From: Bacteroidaceae bacterium
GTDB taxonomy: Bacteria; Bacteroidota; Bacteroidia; Bacteroidales; Bacteroidaceae
Assembly: GCA_900770665.1 (NCBI GenBank)
Contig: CAAGKZ010000033.1
Location: 1-9,478, forward strand
Direction: 5' to 3'
DNA: 9,478 bases
Below the pieces are notes generated by a model. The model saw only the letters and a list, made by a program, of their open reading frames with translations, was not told the origin of the DNA and did not search any database. A program made the translations under genes and the position numbers. Shown here in pieces: positions 1-6,828 of this stretch (within the stretch, counting starts at the first letter, position 1; every line of letters starts with the position of its first letter).

Positions 1-1
1 C

Positions 2-37
2 CTTTCCGCTTTAACCGCACTTTGTGCGCTTGAACCT
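2..37. repeat. Diverged 36-base direct repeat, copy 1
   Basis: This segment aligns without gaps to 107-142, with about 30 of 36 bases identical by eye. Both copies start with two CTTT heptamers and end in TTGAACCT. The core of this copy, CGCACTTTGTGCG at 16-28, is an inverted repeat with 5-base arms and a 3-base loop. It lies in a gene-free tract and looks like part of a dispersed intergenic repeat rather than coding sequence. Confidence 0.6.
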
Positions 38-55
38 GCTTCCGCTCGGCATAGT

Positions 56-69
56 AAAAGTGAACTTTT
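56..69. repeat. Small hairpin in intergenic repeat tract
   Basis: AAAAGT (56-61) and ACTTTT (64-69) are perfect inverted arms separated by GA. The comparable hairpin at 166-179 also has a GA spacer (GAAAGC, GA, GCTTTC). The shared design suggests a repeated palindromic element. No function can be read from the sequence. Confidence 0.45.
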
Positions 70-92
70 TCTCTACTCTCGCTTACTCGCAG

Positions 93-120
93 CTTTCACC
101 TTTCACCTTTCGCCTTTAAT
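93..120. repeat. Four heptamer tandem repeats (CTTTNNN)
   Basis: There are four consecutive 7-base units, CTTTCAC, CTTTCAC, CTTTCGC and CTTTAAT, in the same register and with the same consensus as the longer run at 201-263. The + strand is pyrimidine-rich throughout. Confidence 0.65.
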
Positions 121-142
121 CTCACTTCGTGCGATTGAACCT
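107..142. repeat. Diverged 36-base direct repeat, copy 2
   Basis: This is the second copy of the repeat at 2-37, about 105 bases downstream. The central inverted repeat is weaker here (CAC TTC GTG inside CTCACTTCGTGCG). It runs directly out of the heptamer run at 93-120, so the two repeat types are interleaved. Confidence 0.6.
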
Positions 143-165
143 CGGCTACATTCGCTGCAAAACGC

Positions 166-179
166 GAAAGCGAGCTTTC
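166..179. repeat. Small hairpin in intergenic repeat tract
   Basis: GAAAGC (166-171) and GCTTTC (174-179) form perfect arms around GA. The 12-mer GCGAGCTTTCCG occurs at 170-181 and again at 196-207, so the right half of this hairpin is itself duplicated at the entry to the heptamer array. Confidence 0.45.
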
Positions 180-200
180 CGTTTCGCTCATTGGCGCGAG

Positions 201-263
201 CTTTCCGCTTTCACCTTTCCGTTTTCCGTTTTCACCTTTCCGCTTTCCCCTCTTACCTTTCGC
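201..263. repeat. Nine-unit heptamer tandem array (CTTTCCG type)
   Basis: There are nine consecutive 7-base units: CTTTCCG, CTTTCAC, CTTTCCG, TTTTCCG, TTTTCAC, CTTTCCG, CTTTCCC, CTCTTAC and CTTTCGC. Read on the minus strand the array gives a Lys/Arg/Gly/Glu-rich 7-residue repeat, because 21 bases equal seven codons. That is a by-product of the period and not evidence for a protein. There are no spacers, so it is not a CRISPR array. A variable intergenic minisatellite is the best description. Confidence 0.75.
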
Positions 264-335
264 GATTTGCAAGCGCAAAGATATACATAAATTGTGACGA
301 ACAAAATATTTTTTGTCGAAAATGTGGTGTGGGAG

Positions 336-366
336 TTGTGGACTTCGGTCGCTTTTTGTATATTCG
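336..366 (+). promoter_or_regulatory. Candidate promoter for the dipeptidase gene
   Basis: TATATTCG at 359-366 matches the Bacteroidetes -7 box TAnnTTTG at seven of eight positions, and TTG at 336-338 lies 20 bases upstream, near the expected -33 position. This predicts a short leader of roughly 20-25 bases before the ATG at 396. The assignment rests on consensus resemblance in AT-rich DNA only. Confidence 0.3.
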
Positions 367-395
367 CAGTTGGTCAAATTAAATTTTATTGAATT

Positions 396-1754
396 ATGGA
401 AGTAAAAAAGTATATACAGGAGAACGAGGAGCGTTTCCTCAAGGAACTGGAGTCGCTAATTGAGATTCCGAGTATAAGCGCAAAGGCCGAGCATAAGGCC
501 GATATTGCGGCATGTGCCGAAAGATGGAAGCAATTGCTTCTTGAAGCGGGTGTCGACAAGGCTGTGGTTATGCCCTCAAAGGGTAATCCGCTTGTGTATG
601 CCGAGAAGGTTGTGGATTCAGCGGCGCCTACTGTACTTGTGTATTCGCACTACGATGTTATGCCTGCCGAGCCATTGGAATTGTGGAACAGCGATCCATT
701 CAAGATGGTTGTAAAAGATGGTTGCATCTGGGCACGTGGTGCCGATGACGACAAAGGTCAGGCAATGATTCAGGCAAAGGCATTTGAATATGTTGTAAAG
801 AACGGCTTGCTAAAGCATAATGTAAAATTCATCTTCGAGGGTGAGGAGGAGATTGGTTCGCCAAGTCTCAATGCATTCCTCAAGGAGAATAAGGAGCTGT
901 TGAAGGCTGATATCATTCTTGTGAGCGATACAAGCATGCTCAGCGCCGAACTGCCTTCGTTGACAACCGGTCTGCGTGGTCTCGCATACTGGGAGGTGGA
1001 GGTTGCCGGTCCTAACCGCGACCTGCACTCGGGTCACTTTGGCGGTGCTGTAGCCAACCCAATCAATGTGCTTTGCGAGATGATAGCAAAGATGACCGAT
1101 GCTGACGGTCGCATAACAATCCCCGGTTTCTATGACGATGTCGAGGAGATGTCGAAGGCCGAGCGCGATATGATTGCGTCCATTCCTTTCGATGAGGAGA
1201 AGTATAAGGCAGCAATCGATGTGAATGACTTGCGTGGCGAAAAGGGTTATTCGACCCTTGAGCGCAACAGCTGCCGTCCGTCGTTCGACGTGTGCGGTAT
1301 CTGGGGCGGTTACACAGGCGAGGGTAGCAAGACTGTGCTCCCTTCAAAGGCGTATGCGAAGCTCTCCTGCCGTCTTGTGGCAAACCAGGATCACGAGAAG
1401 ATTTCGCAGCAGTTTGTCGACTATTTCACATCCATTGCTCCTGCGTGCGTTAAGGTAAAGGTTACTCCTATGCATGGTGGCCAGGGCTATCTTTGCCCAA
1501 TTACATTGCCTGCATACAAGGCTGCCGAGGCCGGTTTTGAGAAGGCCTTCGGCAAGAAACCGCTTGCGGTGCGCCGTGGAGGCAGCATTCCCATCATCAG
1601 CGATTTTGAGAAGATTCTTGGCGTGAAGACTATTCTCATGGGCTTTGGTCTTGAGAGCGATGCCATCCACTCACCAAACGAGAACTTTAATCTCGATATC
1701 TTCCGCAAGGGTATTGAGGCGGTGGTTGAGTTCCACAAGAACTATTCCAAATGA
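396..1754 (+). CDS. M20-family metallodipeptidase
   Basis: This 452-residue cytoplasmic protein, with no signal peptide, has the features of M20 di-zinc peptidases of the carnosinase/PepV-like dipeptidase type. They hydrolyse dipeptides or small peptides. Visible landmarks, by analogy with the family, are SHYDV (metal ligand His85), GADDDKG (bridging Asp118), EGEEEIGS (catalytic Glu151, metal ligand Glu152), VSDTS (metal ligand Asp178), DLHSG (His211, in the inserted dimerisation domain) and AIHSPNE near the C-terminus (metal ligand His425). All expected ligands are present, so it should be active. The length is normal for the family. The start at 396 gives a complete N-terminal helix and follows an AT-rich leader. 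upp follows after only 36 AT-rich bases without an obvious terminator, so the two may be cotranscribed. The exact substrate cannot be told from sequence. Confidence 0.93.
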   Translation: MEVKKYIQENEERFLKELESLIEIPSISAKAEHKADIAACAERWKQLLLEAGVDKAVVMPSKGNPLVYAEKVVDSAAPTVLVYSHYDVMPAEPLELWNSDPFKMVVKDGCIWARGADDDKGQAMIQAKAFEYVVKNGLLKHNVKFIFEGEEEIGSPSLNAFLKENKELLKADIILVSDTSMLSAELPSLTTGLRGLAYWEVEVAGPNRDLHSGHFGGAVANPINVLCEMIAKMTDADGRITIPGFYDDVEEMSKAERDMIASIPFDEEKYKAAIDVNDLRGEKGYSTLERNSCRPSFDVCGIWGGYTGEGSKTVLPSKAYAKLSCRLVANQDHEKISQQFVDYFTSIAPACVKVKVTPMHGGQGYLCPITLPAYKAAEAGFEKAFGKKPLAVRRGGSIPIISDFEKILGVKTILMGFGLESDAIHSPNENFNLDIFRKGIEAVVEFHKNYSK

Positions 1755-1790
1755 TTAAACAAAAGCGTAATATAAATTAAAACAATTACT

Positions 1791-2414
1791 ATGGCTTTAC
1801 ACGTAATAGACCATCCGCTGGTGCAGCACAAGTTGAGCATCATGCGTAATAAGGAGACTTCTACAATGAAGTTCAGGGAGTTGCTCCAAGAGATTTCCAT
1901 GTTGATGGGTTATGAGGTCACCCGCGACATGCCGTTGACATACGAGGAGATTGAGACTCCTTTGATGAAAATGGATGCACCCAAAATTGCGGGCAAGAAG
2001 GTTGTCATTGTTCCCATTCTCCGCGCCGGTCTTGGCATGGTCGATGGACTTATGAAACTCATACCGTCGGCACGTGTCGGTCACATAGGTCTTTATCGTG
2101 ACGAAGAGACCTGTCAGCCTGTCTTCTATTACTATAAGATGCCTGCAAACAAGGACCGTGCAGTAATATTGACCGACCCCATGCTTGCAACCGGCGGCAG
2201 CGCCTGTGATGCCATTGCACGTTTGAAAGCCGATGGCTTTGACCGCATCAGACTCATGTGCTTGGTAGCATCACCTCAAGGTGTAAAGGCTGTCGAGGAG
2301 AAATACCCCGATGTGGATATTTACGTGGCGGCGGTTGATGAAGGTCTTAACGACAAGAACTACATTCTGCCGGGTTTGGGCGATGCCGGTGACAGAATCT
2401 TCGGTACAAAGTAA
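1791..2414 (+). CDS. upp: Uracil phosphoribosyltransferase
   Basis: This 207-residue cytosolic enzyme of pyrimidine salvage converts uracil and PRPP to UMP and pyrophosphate. The usual family length is about 208 residues, so it is complete. Diagnostic segments are PILRAGLGM at 75-83, the PRPP-binding loop DPMLATGGS at 129-137 and the uracil-recognition segment PGLGDAGDR at 194-202, followed by the conserved FGT C-terminus. It lies 36 bases after the dipeptidase gene and is closed by a strong hairpin at 2421-2456, so it ends a transcription unit. No pyrimidine-responsive attenuator is apparent in the short gap upstream. Confidence 0.97.
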   Translation: MALHVIDHPLVQHKLSIMRNKETSTMKFRELLQEISMLMGYEVTRDMPLTYEEIETPLMKMDAPKIAGKKVVIVPILRAGLGMVDGLMKLIPSARVGHIGLYRDEETCQPVFYYYKMPANKDRAVILTDPMLATGGSACDAIARLKADGFDRIRLMCLVASPQGVKAVEEKYPDVDIYVAAVDEGLNDKNYILPGLGDAGDRIFGTK

Positions 2415-2420
2415 AGATAT

Positions 2421-2456
2421 ATGAAGCGGAATGGACAAACAGACATTCCGCTTCAT
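2421..2456 (+). terminator. Intrinsic terminator after upp
   Basis: ATGAAGCGGAATG (2421-2433) and CATTCCGCTTCAT (2444-2456) pair perfectly over 13 bp around a 10-base loop. They are followed by the modest T-rich segment TGTTTTAAT. The stem begins six bases after the upp stop codon. It separates upp from the downstream cluster. Confidence 0.8.
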
Positions 2457-2550
2457 TGTTTTAATAGAATTATTGTGTAGGTTTGTTGATTTTATTTGGC
2501 TATTTTCTTCTTTTACTTTTTATTTGCGTGTAAATAAACAAAGAAATGTC

Positions 2551-2931
2551 ATGAGAAAATTTACTTTTTTGTGTTTGTTTTTTGTAGGACTGTTTACTGC
2601 ATATGCCGAAAACACCTACTCGTATTTGACTTTTGAAACGACGGATGGTGCAAAATTTTCTGTGCAGGCATCATCGCTTTCTCTGTCTGTCAAAGGAAAT
2701 GTCCTGACGGTAGGAGAATACGAATTTGTTGTTTCCAATCTGACTAAAATGTATTTTTCCACAGTTGATGAAACGACAACGACCAATGTTGATGCTGTAG
2801 CGGATGCTGTGTTTGACGACGCTGTGGAAATCTATAATTTAAAAGGGATAAAAGTTAGTAAAAAGAAACTCGCCAGAGGGGTGTATATTGTGAAAACGAA
2901 GGACGGGCTTAATAAAATAGTTGTAAGATGA
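2551..2931 (+). CDS. Small secreted protein with sorting-tail-like C-terminus
   Basis: This is a 126-residue protein with a clear signal peptide: MRK, a hydrophobic core of Phe/Leu/Val, and likely cleavage after AYA (about residue 19). Residues 22-70 carry a segment common in Bacteroidales secreted proteins (YLTFETTDGAKFSV, then GN.L.V...F......M). Residues 91-126 (VEIYNLKGIKV, then GVYIVKTKDG and a final KIVVR) resemble the C-terminal tail seen on many Bacteroidetes exported proteins, including type IX secretion tails. An in-frame ATG at 2431 is rejected because it lies inside the upp terminator stem and would bury the signal peptide. The stop codon overlaps the next start by four bases (ATGA), so the two are translationally coupled. 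The function is unknown. With almost nothing between the N-terminal segment and the tail, it may be a small accessory or structural partner of the next protein. Confidence 0.82.
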   Translation: MRKFTFLCLFFVGLFTAYAENTYSYLTFETTDGAKFSVQASSLSLSVKGNVLTVGEYEFVVSNLTKMYFSTVDETTTTNVDAVADAVFDDAVEIYNLKGIKVSKKKLARGVYIVKTKDGLNKIVVR

Positions 2932-4868
2932 AAAAGATTTGTATTTGTTTTATGGCCTTTTTGTTAGCAGTTACAGCCGTTGGCCAAACATTTAATGTGC
3001 AAGTTGGCAATGTTGTTTACAGATTTCCGGCTTCTCGCACAGGTGATATGGAATTTGTTGACGGCAACACGCTTGTGGTCATGGGTAAGAGTTTTGCTTT
3101 GGCTGATGTAGATGCAATGAGCGTTAATGAGGTCTCTGTCCAAGATAATAATGTTGTCATAAGTTATAATGGAGGAGTTGCTATGGTTGAGGTGCCTGGT
3201 AATGTGGCACGGTTTGTTGATGTTGTAGTGGATGGTGCGCATGTAAACATAACCCAATCCAATACCGATGCTGTTGATGGAGATGAAATTACATATACAC
3301 TGAGCGGAACAACTGCCGATGGCGGTTTTTTTCTTTCGGGGGCATATAAAAGTACAGTGAAACTTGCAGGTCTTGAGTTGACCAATCCCGTTGGTGCAGC
3401 ACTTGAAATCGCAAACGGTAAACGCATTCAGTTGAGCGTAATGAGGGGGACCGTCAATTCATTGACAGATGCCTCGGGTGGCTCACAGAAAGGTTGTATA
3501 TATAGCAAGGGGCAATTGCAAATACAAGGTAACGGTGTCTTGAACGTAACGGGTAATACCAAACATGCAATAAAGAGCGGTGACTATATCTCCGTGAAAA
3601 ACCTTACGTTAAACATAACCAAAGCGGTTGGTGACGGTATCTCGTGTAACGAGTACTTTCTCATGGAAAGTGGTTTGCTTACAATAAGCGGTGTGGGTGA
3701 TGATGGTATCCAATGCGATCTTGACGGTGATTCTTCTACAGGCGAAACGGTTGACCACGAAGATGAAGATAGTGGCAATATGTATATTCACGGTGGAACT
3801 ATAAATGTTTCTGTCACAGCCGATGCAGCAAAAGGTATCAAAAGTGAAGGTGCAATAAAAGTCTACGGTGGAGATATTGTTGTTACCACATCAGGTGGAG
3901 GAGTGTGGGATAGTGAGGAAATGAAGACAAAGGCTGCATCATGCATAGATGCAGATGGCGATATGTATATCAGTGGTGGTGCACTGAATTTGGCAAGCAG
4001 TGGCGCCGGCGGCAAGGGCATTAGCGGAAACGGTATGTTTACGGCTGTAGGTGGTGCGGTTGTGGTGAGCACATTGGGTAATGCTGTGGTTGCATCTTCA
4101 AGCGGAGTGGTGTCAACAATTACCTCCTCGCAACAACTCGACCGTTACGACAGTGATTATAAGTCTTCTCCCAAAGGCATCAAAGTTGATGGCGCAATTC
4201 TCATAAGTGACAGTGCTGTGGTGAGCGTTACAACTGCCGGTGCCGGCGGTGAGGGCGTTGAAAGTAAACATTCAATCGAAATTACCGGCGGACAACTTAC
4301 GGTCGATGCAACTGATGATGCCATAAATGCTTCTTATGAAACCTCAACCGGGGGAACCGGAGACATAAGTATCAGTGGTGGAATGGTGTATGCGCGTTCT
4401 ACCGGCAACGACGGAATCGACTCCAATGGCAATTGTTACATAAAGGGTGGTGTGGTGTATGCTGTCGGTTCTTCACAGCCCGAGGTTGCTATTGATGCCA
4501 ATAGTGAAGAACAGAAAAAACTCTATGTGACAGGTGGTACCATTATTGCTATCGGCGGTTTGGAGAGTGGCTCCAGTCTCACCCAAACCTGCTATCAAAC
4601 CTCTTCATGGAATAGAAATACCTGGTACGCCATGACGGTTGGTAACGAGACAATTGCTTTCCGTACACCGGCAAGTGGTGGCAGCACACTTGTCGTTTCG
4701 GGAACTTCGCAACCCACGCTCAAGTCTGGCATTACGGTAAATGGCGGAACAGAAATATTCAATGGAAACGGATTCATGGAGGCCAGTGTCAGTGGTGGTT
4801 CCACTGTTACACTTTCGTCATACAGCGGTGGAACCGGTGGAGGCGGAGGCAGACCCGGGTGGAATTGA
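2928..4868 (+). CDS. Secreted beta-helix protein, Cthe_2159 carbohydrate-binding type
   Basis: This 646-residue exported protein has a signal peptide at residues 1-19 (cleavage before QTFNV). Residues 20-70 hold a short domain resembling that of the preceding gene. From about residue 95 to 610 it is an almost continuous array of rungs of roughly 20-25 residues with the pattern G-I-x-S/D-x-G-x-I-x-I-x-G-G-x-V-x-V. Examples are GIKSEGAIKVYGGDIVV, GNMYIHGGTINVS and GDISISGGMVYARS. This is typical of right-handed parallel beta-helices of the Cthe_2159 family (DUF4353), some members of which bind acidic polysaccharides. An acidic insertion at 264-281 (DLDGDSSTGE then VDHEDED) could bind calcium. 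The C-terminus is glycine-rich (GGTGGGGGRPGWN) with no type IX tail or LPXTG motif. It probably sits in the periplasm or at the cell surface. The family call is from memory of sequence style; the ligand is unknown. Confidence 0.82.
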   Translation: MKKICICFMAFLLAVTAVGQTFNVQVGNVVYRFPASRTGDMEFVDGNTLVVMGKSFALADVDAMSVNEVSVQDNNVVISYNGGVAMVEVPGNVARFVDVVVDGAHVNITQSNTDAVDGDEITYTLSGTTADGGFFLSGAYKSTVKLAGLELTNPVGAALEIANGKRIQLSVMRGTVNSLTDASGGSQKGCIYSKGQLQIQGNGVLNVTGNTKHAIKSGDYISVKNLTLNITKAVGDGISCNEYFLMESGLLTISGVGDDGIQCDLDGDSSTGETVDHEDEDSGNMYIHGGTINVSVTADAAKGIKSEGAIKVYGGDIVVTTSGGGVWDSEEMKTKAASCIDADGDMYISGGALNLASSGAGGKGISGNGMFTAVGGAVVVSTLGNAVVASSSGVVSTITSSQQLDRYDSDYKSSPKGIKVDGAILISDSAVVSVTTAGAGGEGVESKHSIEITGGQLTVDATDDAINASYETSTGGTGDISISGGMVYARSTGNDGIDSNGNCYIKGGVVYAVGSSQPEVAIDANSEEQKKLYVTGGTIIAIGGLESGSSLTQTCYQTSSWNRNTWYAMTVGNETIAFRTPASGGSTLVVSGTSQPTLKSGITVNGGTEIFNGNGFMEASVSGGSTVTLSSYSGGTGGGGGRPGWN

Positions 4869-4900
4869 TGACTTTGTTGTTTCTTGTATTTTTACGGTAG

Positions 4901-6034
4901 ATGAAGTCTTTTTTTTACATGAAATCGTGTCGGCATGAGTATTTGATATACTTGACAGTGTGGGGGATGCTGTTTTTGGCTCCAATTCTTACCGCACATG
5001 TGCGAGCGAGATACAATTTCTATTTTAGTTTTGATTGGGGAGAGGTTTTTCTCGTTTGGCGGCAACTTGCAGCGTATTTTCTGCTGTTTGTCTTGCATAA
5101 TTTCCTATTGGTGCCATTGGTGTATCACAAGCGCAAAATAGTATTATATTTTTCGGTTGTAATCATTCTTGTAACAGCCTTTGCGATATGTCAATATAAT
5201 CATAAACCAAAAGGGGAAGGAAAAAGGCCGCCAATGGAACAACGTGCATTGTTGTCTTCAGGTGCTCCGCCTGAGATACCCCATAGGCGCCCTCCATTAC
5301 CACCACCGCATCTTATGGATACTCGCAATCTGATGTCTGTAATTATGCTTGTTTTTATGTTTGGTGCAAATTTTGGTATCAAAGGGTATTTTCGTGGGCG
5401 TAATATTCGTGCAAGATTGTCTGAATTGGAGAAACAGAATCTTGAACATCAATTGGAGTATTTGCGGTGTCAAATAAATCCGCATTTTTTCATGAATACT
5501 CTGAATAATATTCATTCTCTTGTTGATGTTGCCCCCGAACAGGCCCAAAAAGCAATTCGTGAACTTGCAAAGATGATGCGTTTCGTGCTATATGAAGAGA
5601 ATAAACAAGATGTTCCTCTTTCTCACGAATTGGATTTTGTCCGGCATTATATGGCGCTCATGCAGTTGCGTTACACGGATGCTGTTCGTGTAGATGCTGA
5701 AATTCCTGAAAATGTTCCAGATTGTCGGATACCACCGATGATTTTGATTACATTCATTGAAAATGCTTTTAAACATGGTATAAGCTATCAGCATGACTCA
5801 TTTGTTTGTGTAAAGATTATGGTATGTGAAAATGAATTACATTTCGATTGTCGTAACTCAAAAGCTTCTGCATCGAATGATGAGAAAACAGGCATTGGGC
5901 TTGTAAATGTTCGCAAGCGTTTGGATTTGCTGTATGGTCGTAAATATAATCTCTCAATAACGGATGACGAGGAAGTTTATATTGTTGAACTGATAATTCC
6001 ATTAAAAAATGAAAATACGTTGTCTTGCGATTGA
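4901..6034 (+). CDS. LytS-like membrane sensor histidine kinase
   Basis: This 377-residue kinase has four predicted membrane segments, at about 14-32, 53-74, 80-97 and 143-161. A Pro/His/Arg-rich loop at 98-142, probably extracytoplasmic, is followed by a short coiled-coil linker at 170-188 and a kinase module of the His_kinase (PF06580) type. Its phosphoacceptor is His195 in QINPHFFMNTLN, the N box is FIENAFKHG (285-293) and the glycine-rich ATP lid is TGIGLVNVRKRL (330-341). This architecture belongs to the LytS/YehU/AlgZ group, which partners LytTR regulators. No PAS, GAF or HAMP domain is visible. The start is ambiguous: ATG at 4901 or an in-frame ATG at 4919, and the shorter form loses only six residues. 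It lies 32 bases after the beta-helix gene and overlaps the regulator gene by 26 bases, which supports a matched pair and one operon. The signal sensed is unknown. Confidence 0.92.
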   Translation: MKSFFYMKSCRHEYLIYLTVWGMLFLAPILTAHVRARYNFYFSFDWGEVFLVWRQLAAYFLLFVLHNFLLVPLVYHKRKIVLYFSVVIILVTAFAICQYNHKPKGEGKRPPMEQRALLSSGAPPEIPHRRPPLPPPHLMDTRNLMSVIMLVFMFGANFGIKGYFRGRNIRARLSELEKQNLEHQLEYLRCQINPHFFMNTLNNIHSLVDVAPEQAQKAIRELAKMMRFVLYEENKQDVPLSHELDFVRHYMALMQLRYTDAVRVDAEIPENVPDCRIPPMILITFIENAFKHGISYQHDSFVCVKIMVCENELHFDCRNSKASASNDEKTGIGLVNVRKRLDLLYGRKYNLSITDDEEVYIVELIIPLKNENTLSCD

Positions 6035-6722
6035 TGACGAGCCTTTGGCTCTTGGGCAGCTTGTCGCTTATATTGATAAGATACCTTATCTGGAACTTGT
6101 AGGCAAGTTTTGTAGTGCGTTGGGTGCTCTCGAATATCTGGAGAAGGAAACAGTGGATGCAATTTTCTGTGATATCAATATGCCTGATATGAATGGTGTT
6201 GATTTTGTTAAATCATTGCCTGTACCTCCTCTTGTCGTTTTTACTACGGCATATTCAGAATATGCTGTTGACGGCTTTCGTGTCAATGCAGTCGATTATC
6301 TACTTAAACCATTCGGTTTGCAGGAGTTTCAAAAAGCTGCAATAAAATTAAAGGACAGAATGTACGCTTCATTTCAGCAACACGACCAGTTCCAGGATAT
6401 GATTTTTTTAAAGTCCGACCGTCGTGTTATCAGAGTTGATATTTCTCAAATACAATATATTGAAGGAATGAGTGAATATCTGAAGGTGTGGATGAATGGA
6501 GAAACAAAGCCTATTATCACCCTTTTGTCTATTAAAAAGATAGAAGAGTGTTTACCAAACTATTTTATCCGCATTCATCGTTCATATATAGTCAATAGCA
6601 GGATGATACGTGAGGTAGAACGAAATCGAATAATTACAAAATCCGGCGCGAGTTTTCCTATTGGTGATATATATAAAGATACATTCCGTGAGTATTTGAA
6701 TATGATGTTAGTGGATAAATAA
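6009..6722 (+). CDS. LytTR-family response regulator
   Basis: This 237-residue cytoplasmic transcription regulator has a receiver domain at residues 1-118: acidic pair Asp9-Asp10 with Glu11, phosphoacceptor Asp55 in FCDINMPDMNG, Thr79/Thr80, and Lys100 in LLKPF. A LytTR DNA-binding domain follows at about 132-232 (IFLKSDRRVIRVD, IQYIEGMSEYLKV and IRIHRSYIVN). It should be phosphorylated by the overlapping kinase and bind paired direct repeats upstream of target genes. The ATG at 6009 lies 26 bases inside the kinase gene, implying translational coupling. The most obvious candidate targets are the two secreted-protein genes in the same cluster, but no clear LytTR repeat pair was found by eye in 2457-2550, so autoregulation is inference. 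All receiver active-site residues are present, so it should be a competent phospho-acceptor. Confidence 0.94.
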   Translation: MKIRCLAIDDEPLALGQLVAYIDKIPYLELVGKFCSALGALEYLEKETVDAIFCDINMPDMNGVDFVKSLPVPPLVVFTTAYSEYAVDGFRVNAVDYLLKPFGLQEFQKAAIKLKDRMYASFQQHDQFQDMIFLKSDRRVIRVDISQIQYIEGMSEYLKVWMNGETKPIITLLSIKKIEECLPNYFIRIHRSYIVNSRMIREVERNRIITKSGASFPIGDIYKDTFREYLNMMLVDK

Positions 6723-6745
6723 AATGTAGCCGGTATATTTTTTTT
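6721..6745 (+). terminator. Candidate AT-rich terminator after the response regulator
   Basis: AAAATGTA (6721-6728) can pair with TATATTTT (6734-6741) over 8 bp with one G-U, around GCCGG. The stem runs into eight consecutive T residues (6738-6745). The first two stem bases are part of the TAA stop codon. The stem is weak because it is nearly all A-T, so termination may be partial. Confidence 0.4.
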
Positions 6746-6800
6746 GATATTTATTGTTTGTTTTTCCCTTTCTCTTGTACGTGTGTTGATAATTTTTTTG

Positions 6801-6808
6801 TATCTTCG
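6801..6808 (+). promoter_or_regulatory. Candidate -7 box driving the purF leader
   Basis: TATCTTCG follows a run of seven T and a G, and matches seven of eight positions of TAnnTTTG. Transcription would start near 6813-6816, about 15 bases before the small ORF at 6829. A -33 TTTG at the ideal spacing is not present. TTG at 6775-6777 is 23 bases upstream, a little far. Confidence 0.4.
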
Positions 6809-6828
6809 CGCTGTAAAAACAGAAGGCT

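Noticed and set aside
201..263. CRISPR array
   Set aside because: The units are 7 bases long and directly abutting with no unique spacers.
96..377. Open reading frame on the minus strand giving a Lys/Gly/Glu-rich repetitive 93-residue product
   Set aside because: The amino-acid repeat is simply the 7-base DNA array read in codons (21 bases equal seven codons). There is no domain and no start context, and the frame spans the whole repeat tract.
2431..2550. 40-codon N-terminal extension of the small secreted protein from the ATG at 2431
   Set aside because: The ATG lies within the upp terminator stem, the extension would place the signal peptide internally, and the ATG at 2551 gives a typical signal peptide.
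2457..2550. LytTR-binding direct repeats or a clear promoter before the secreted-protein operon
   Set aside because: The region is AT-rich with several TTTG and TA motifs, but no correctly spaced -33/-7 pair or convincing paired repeat could be identified by eye.
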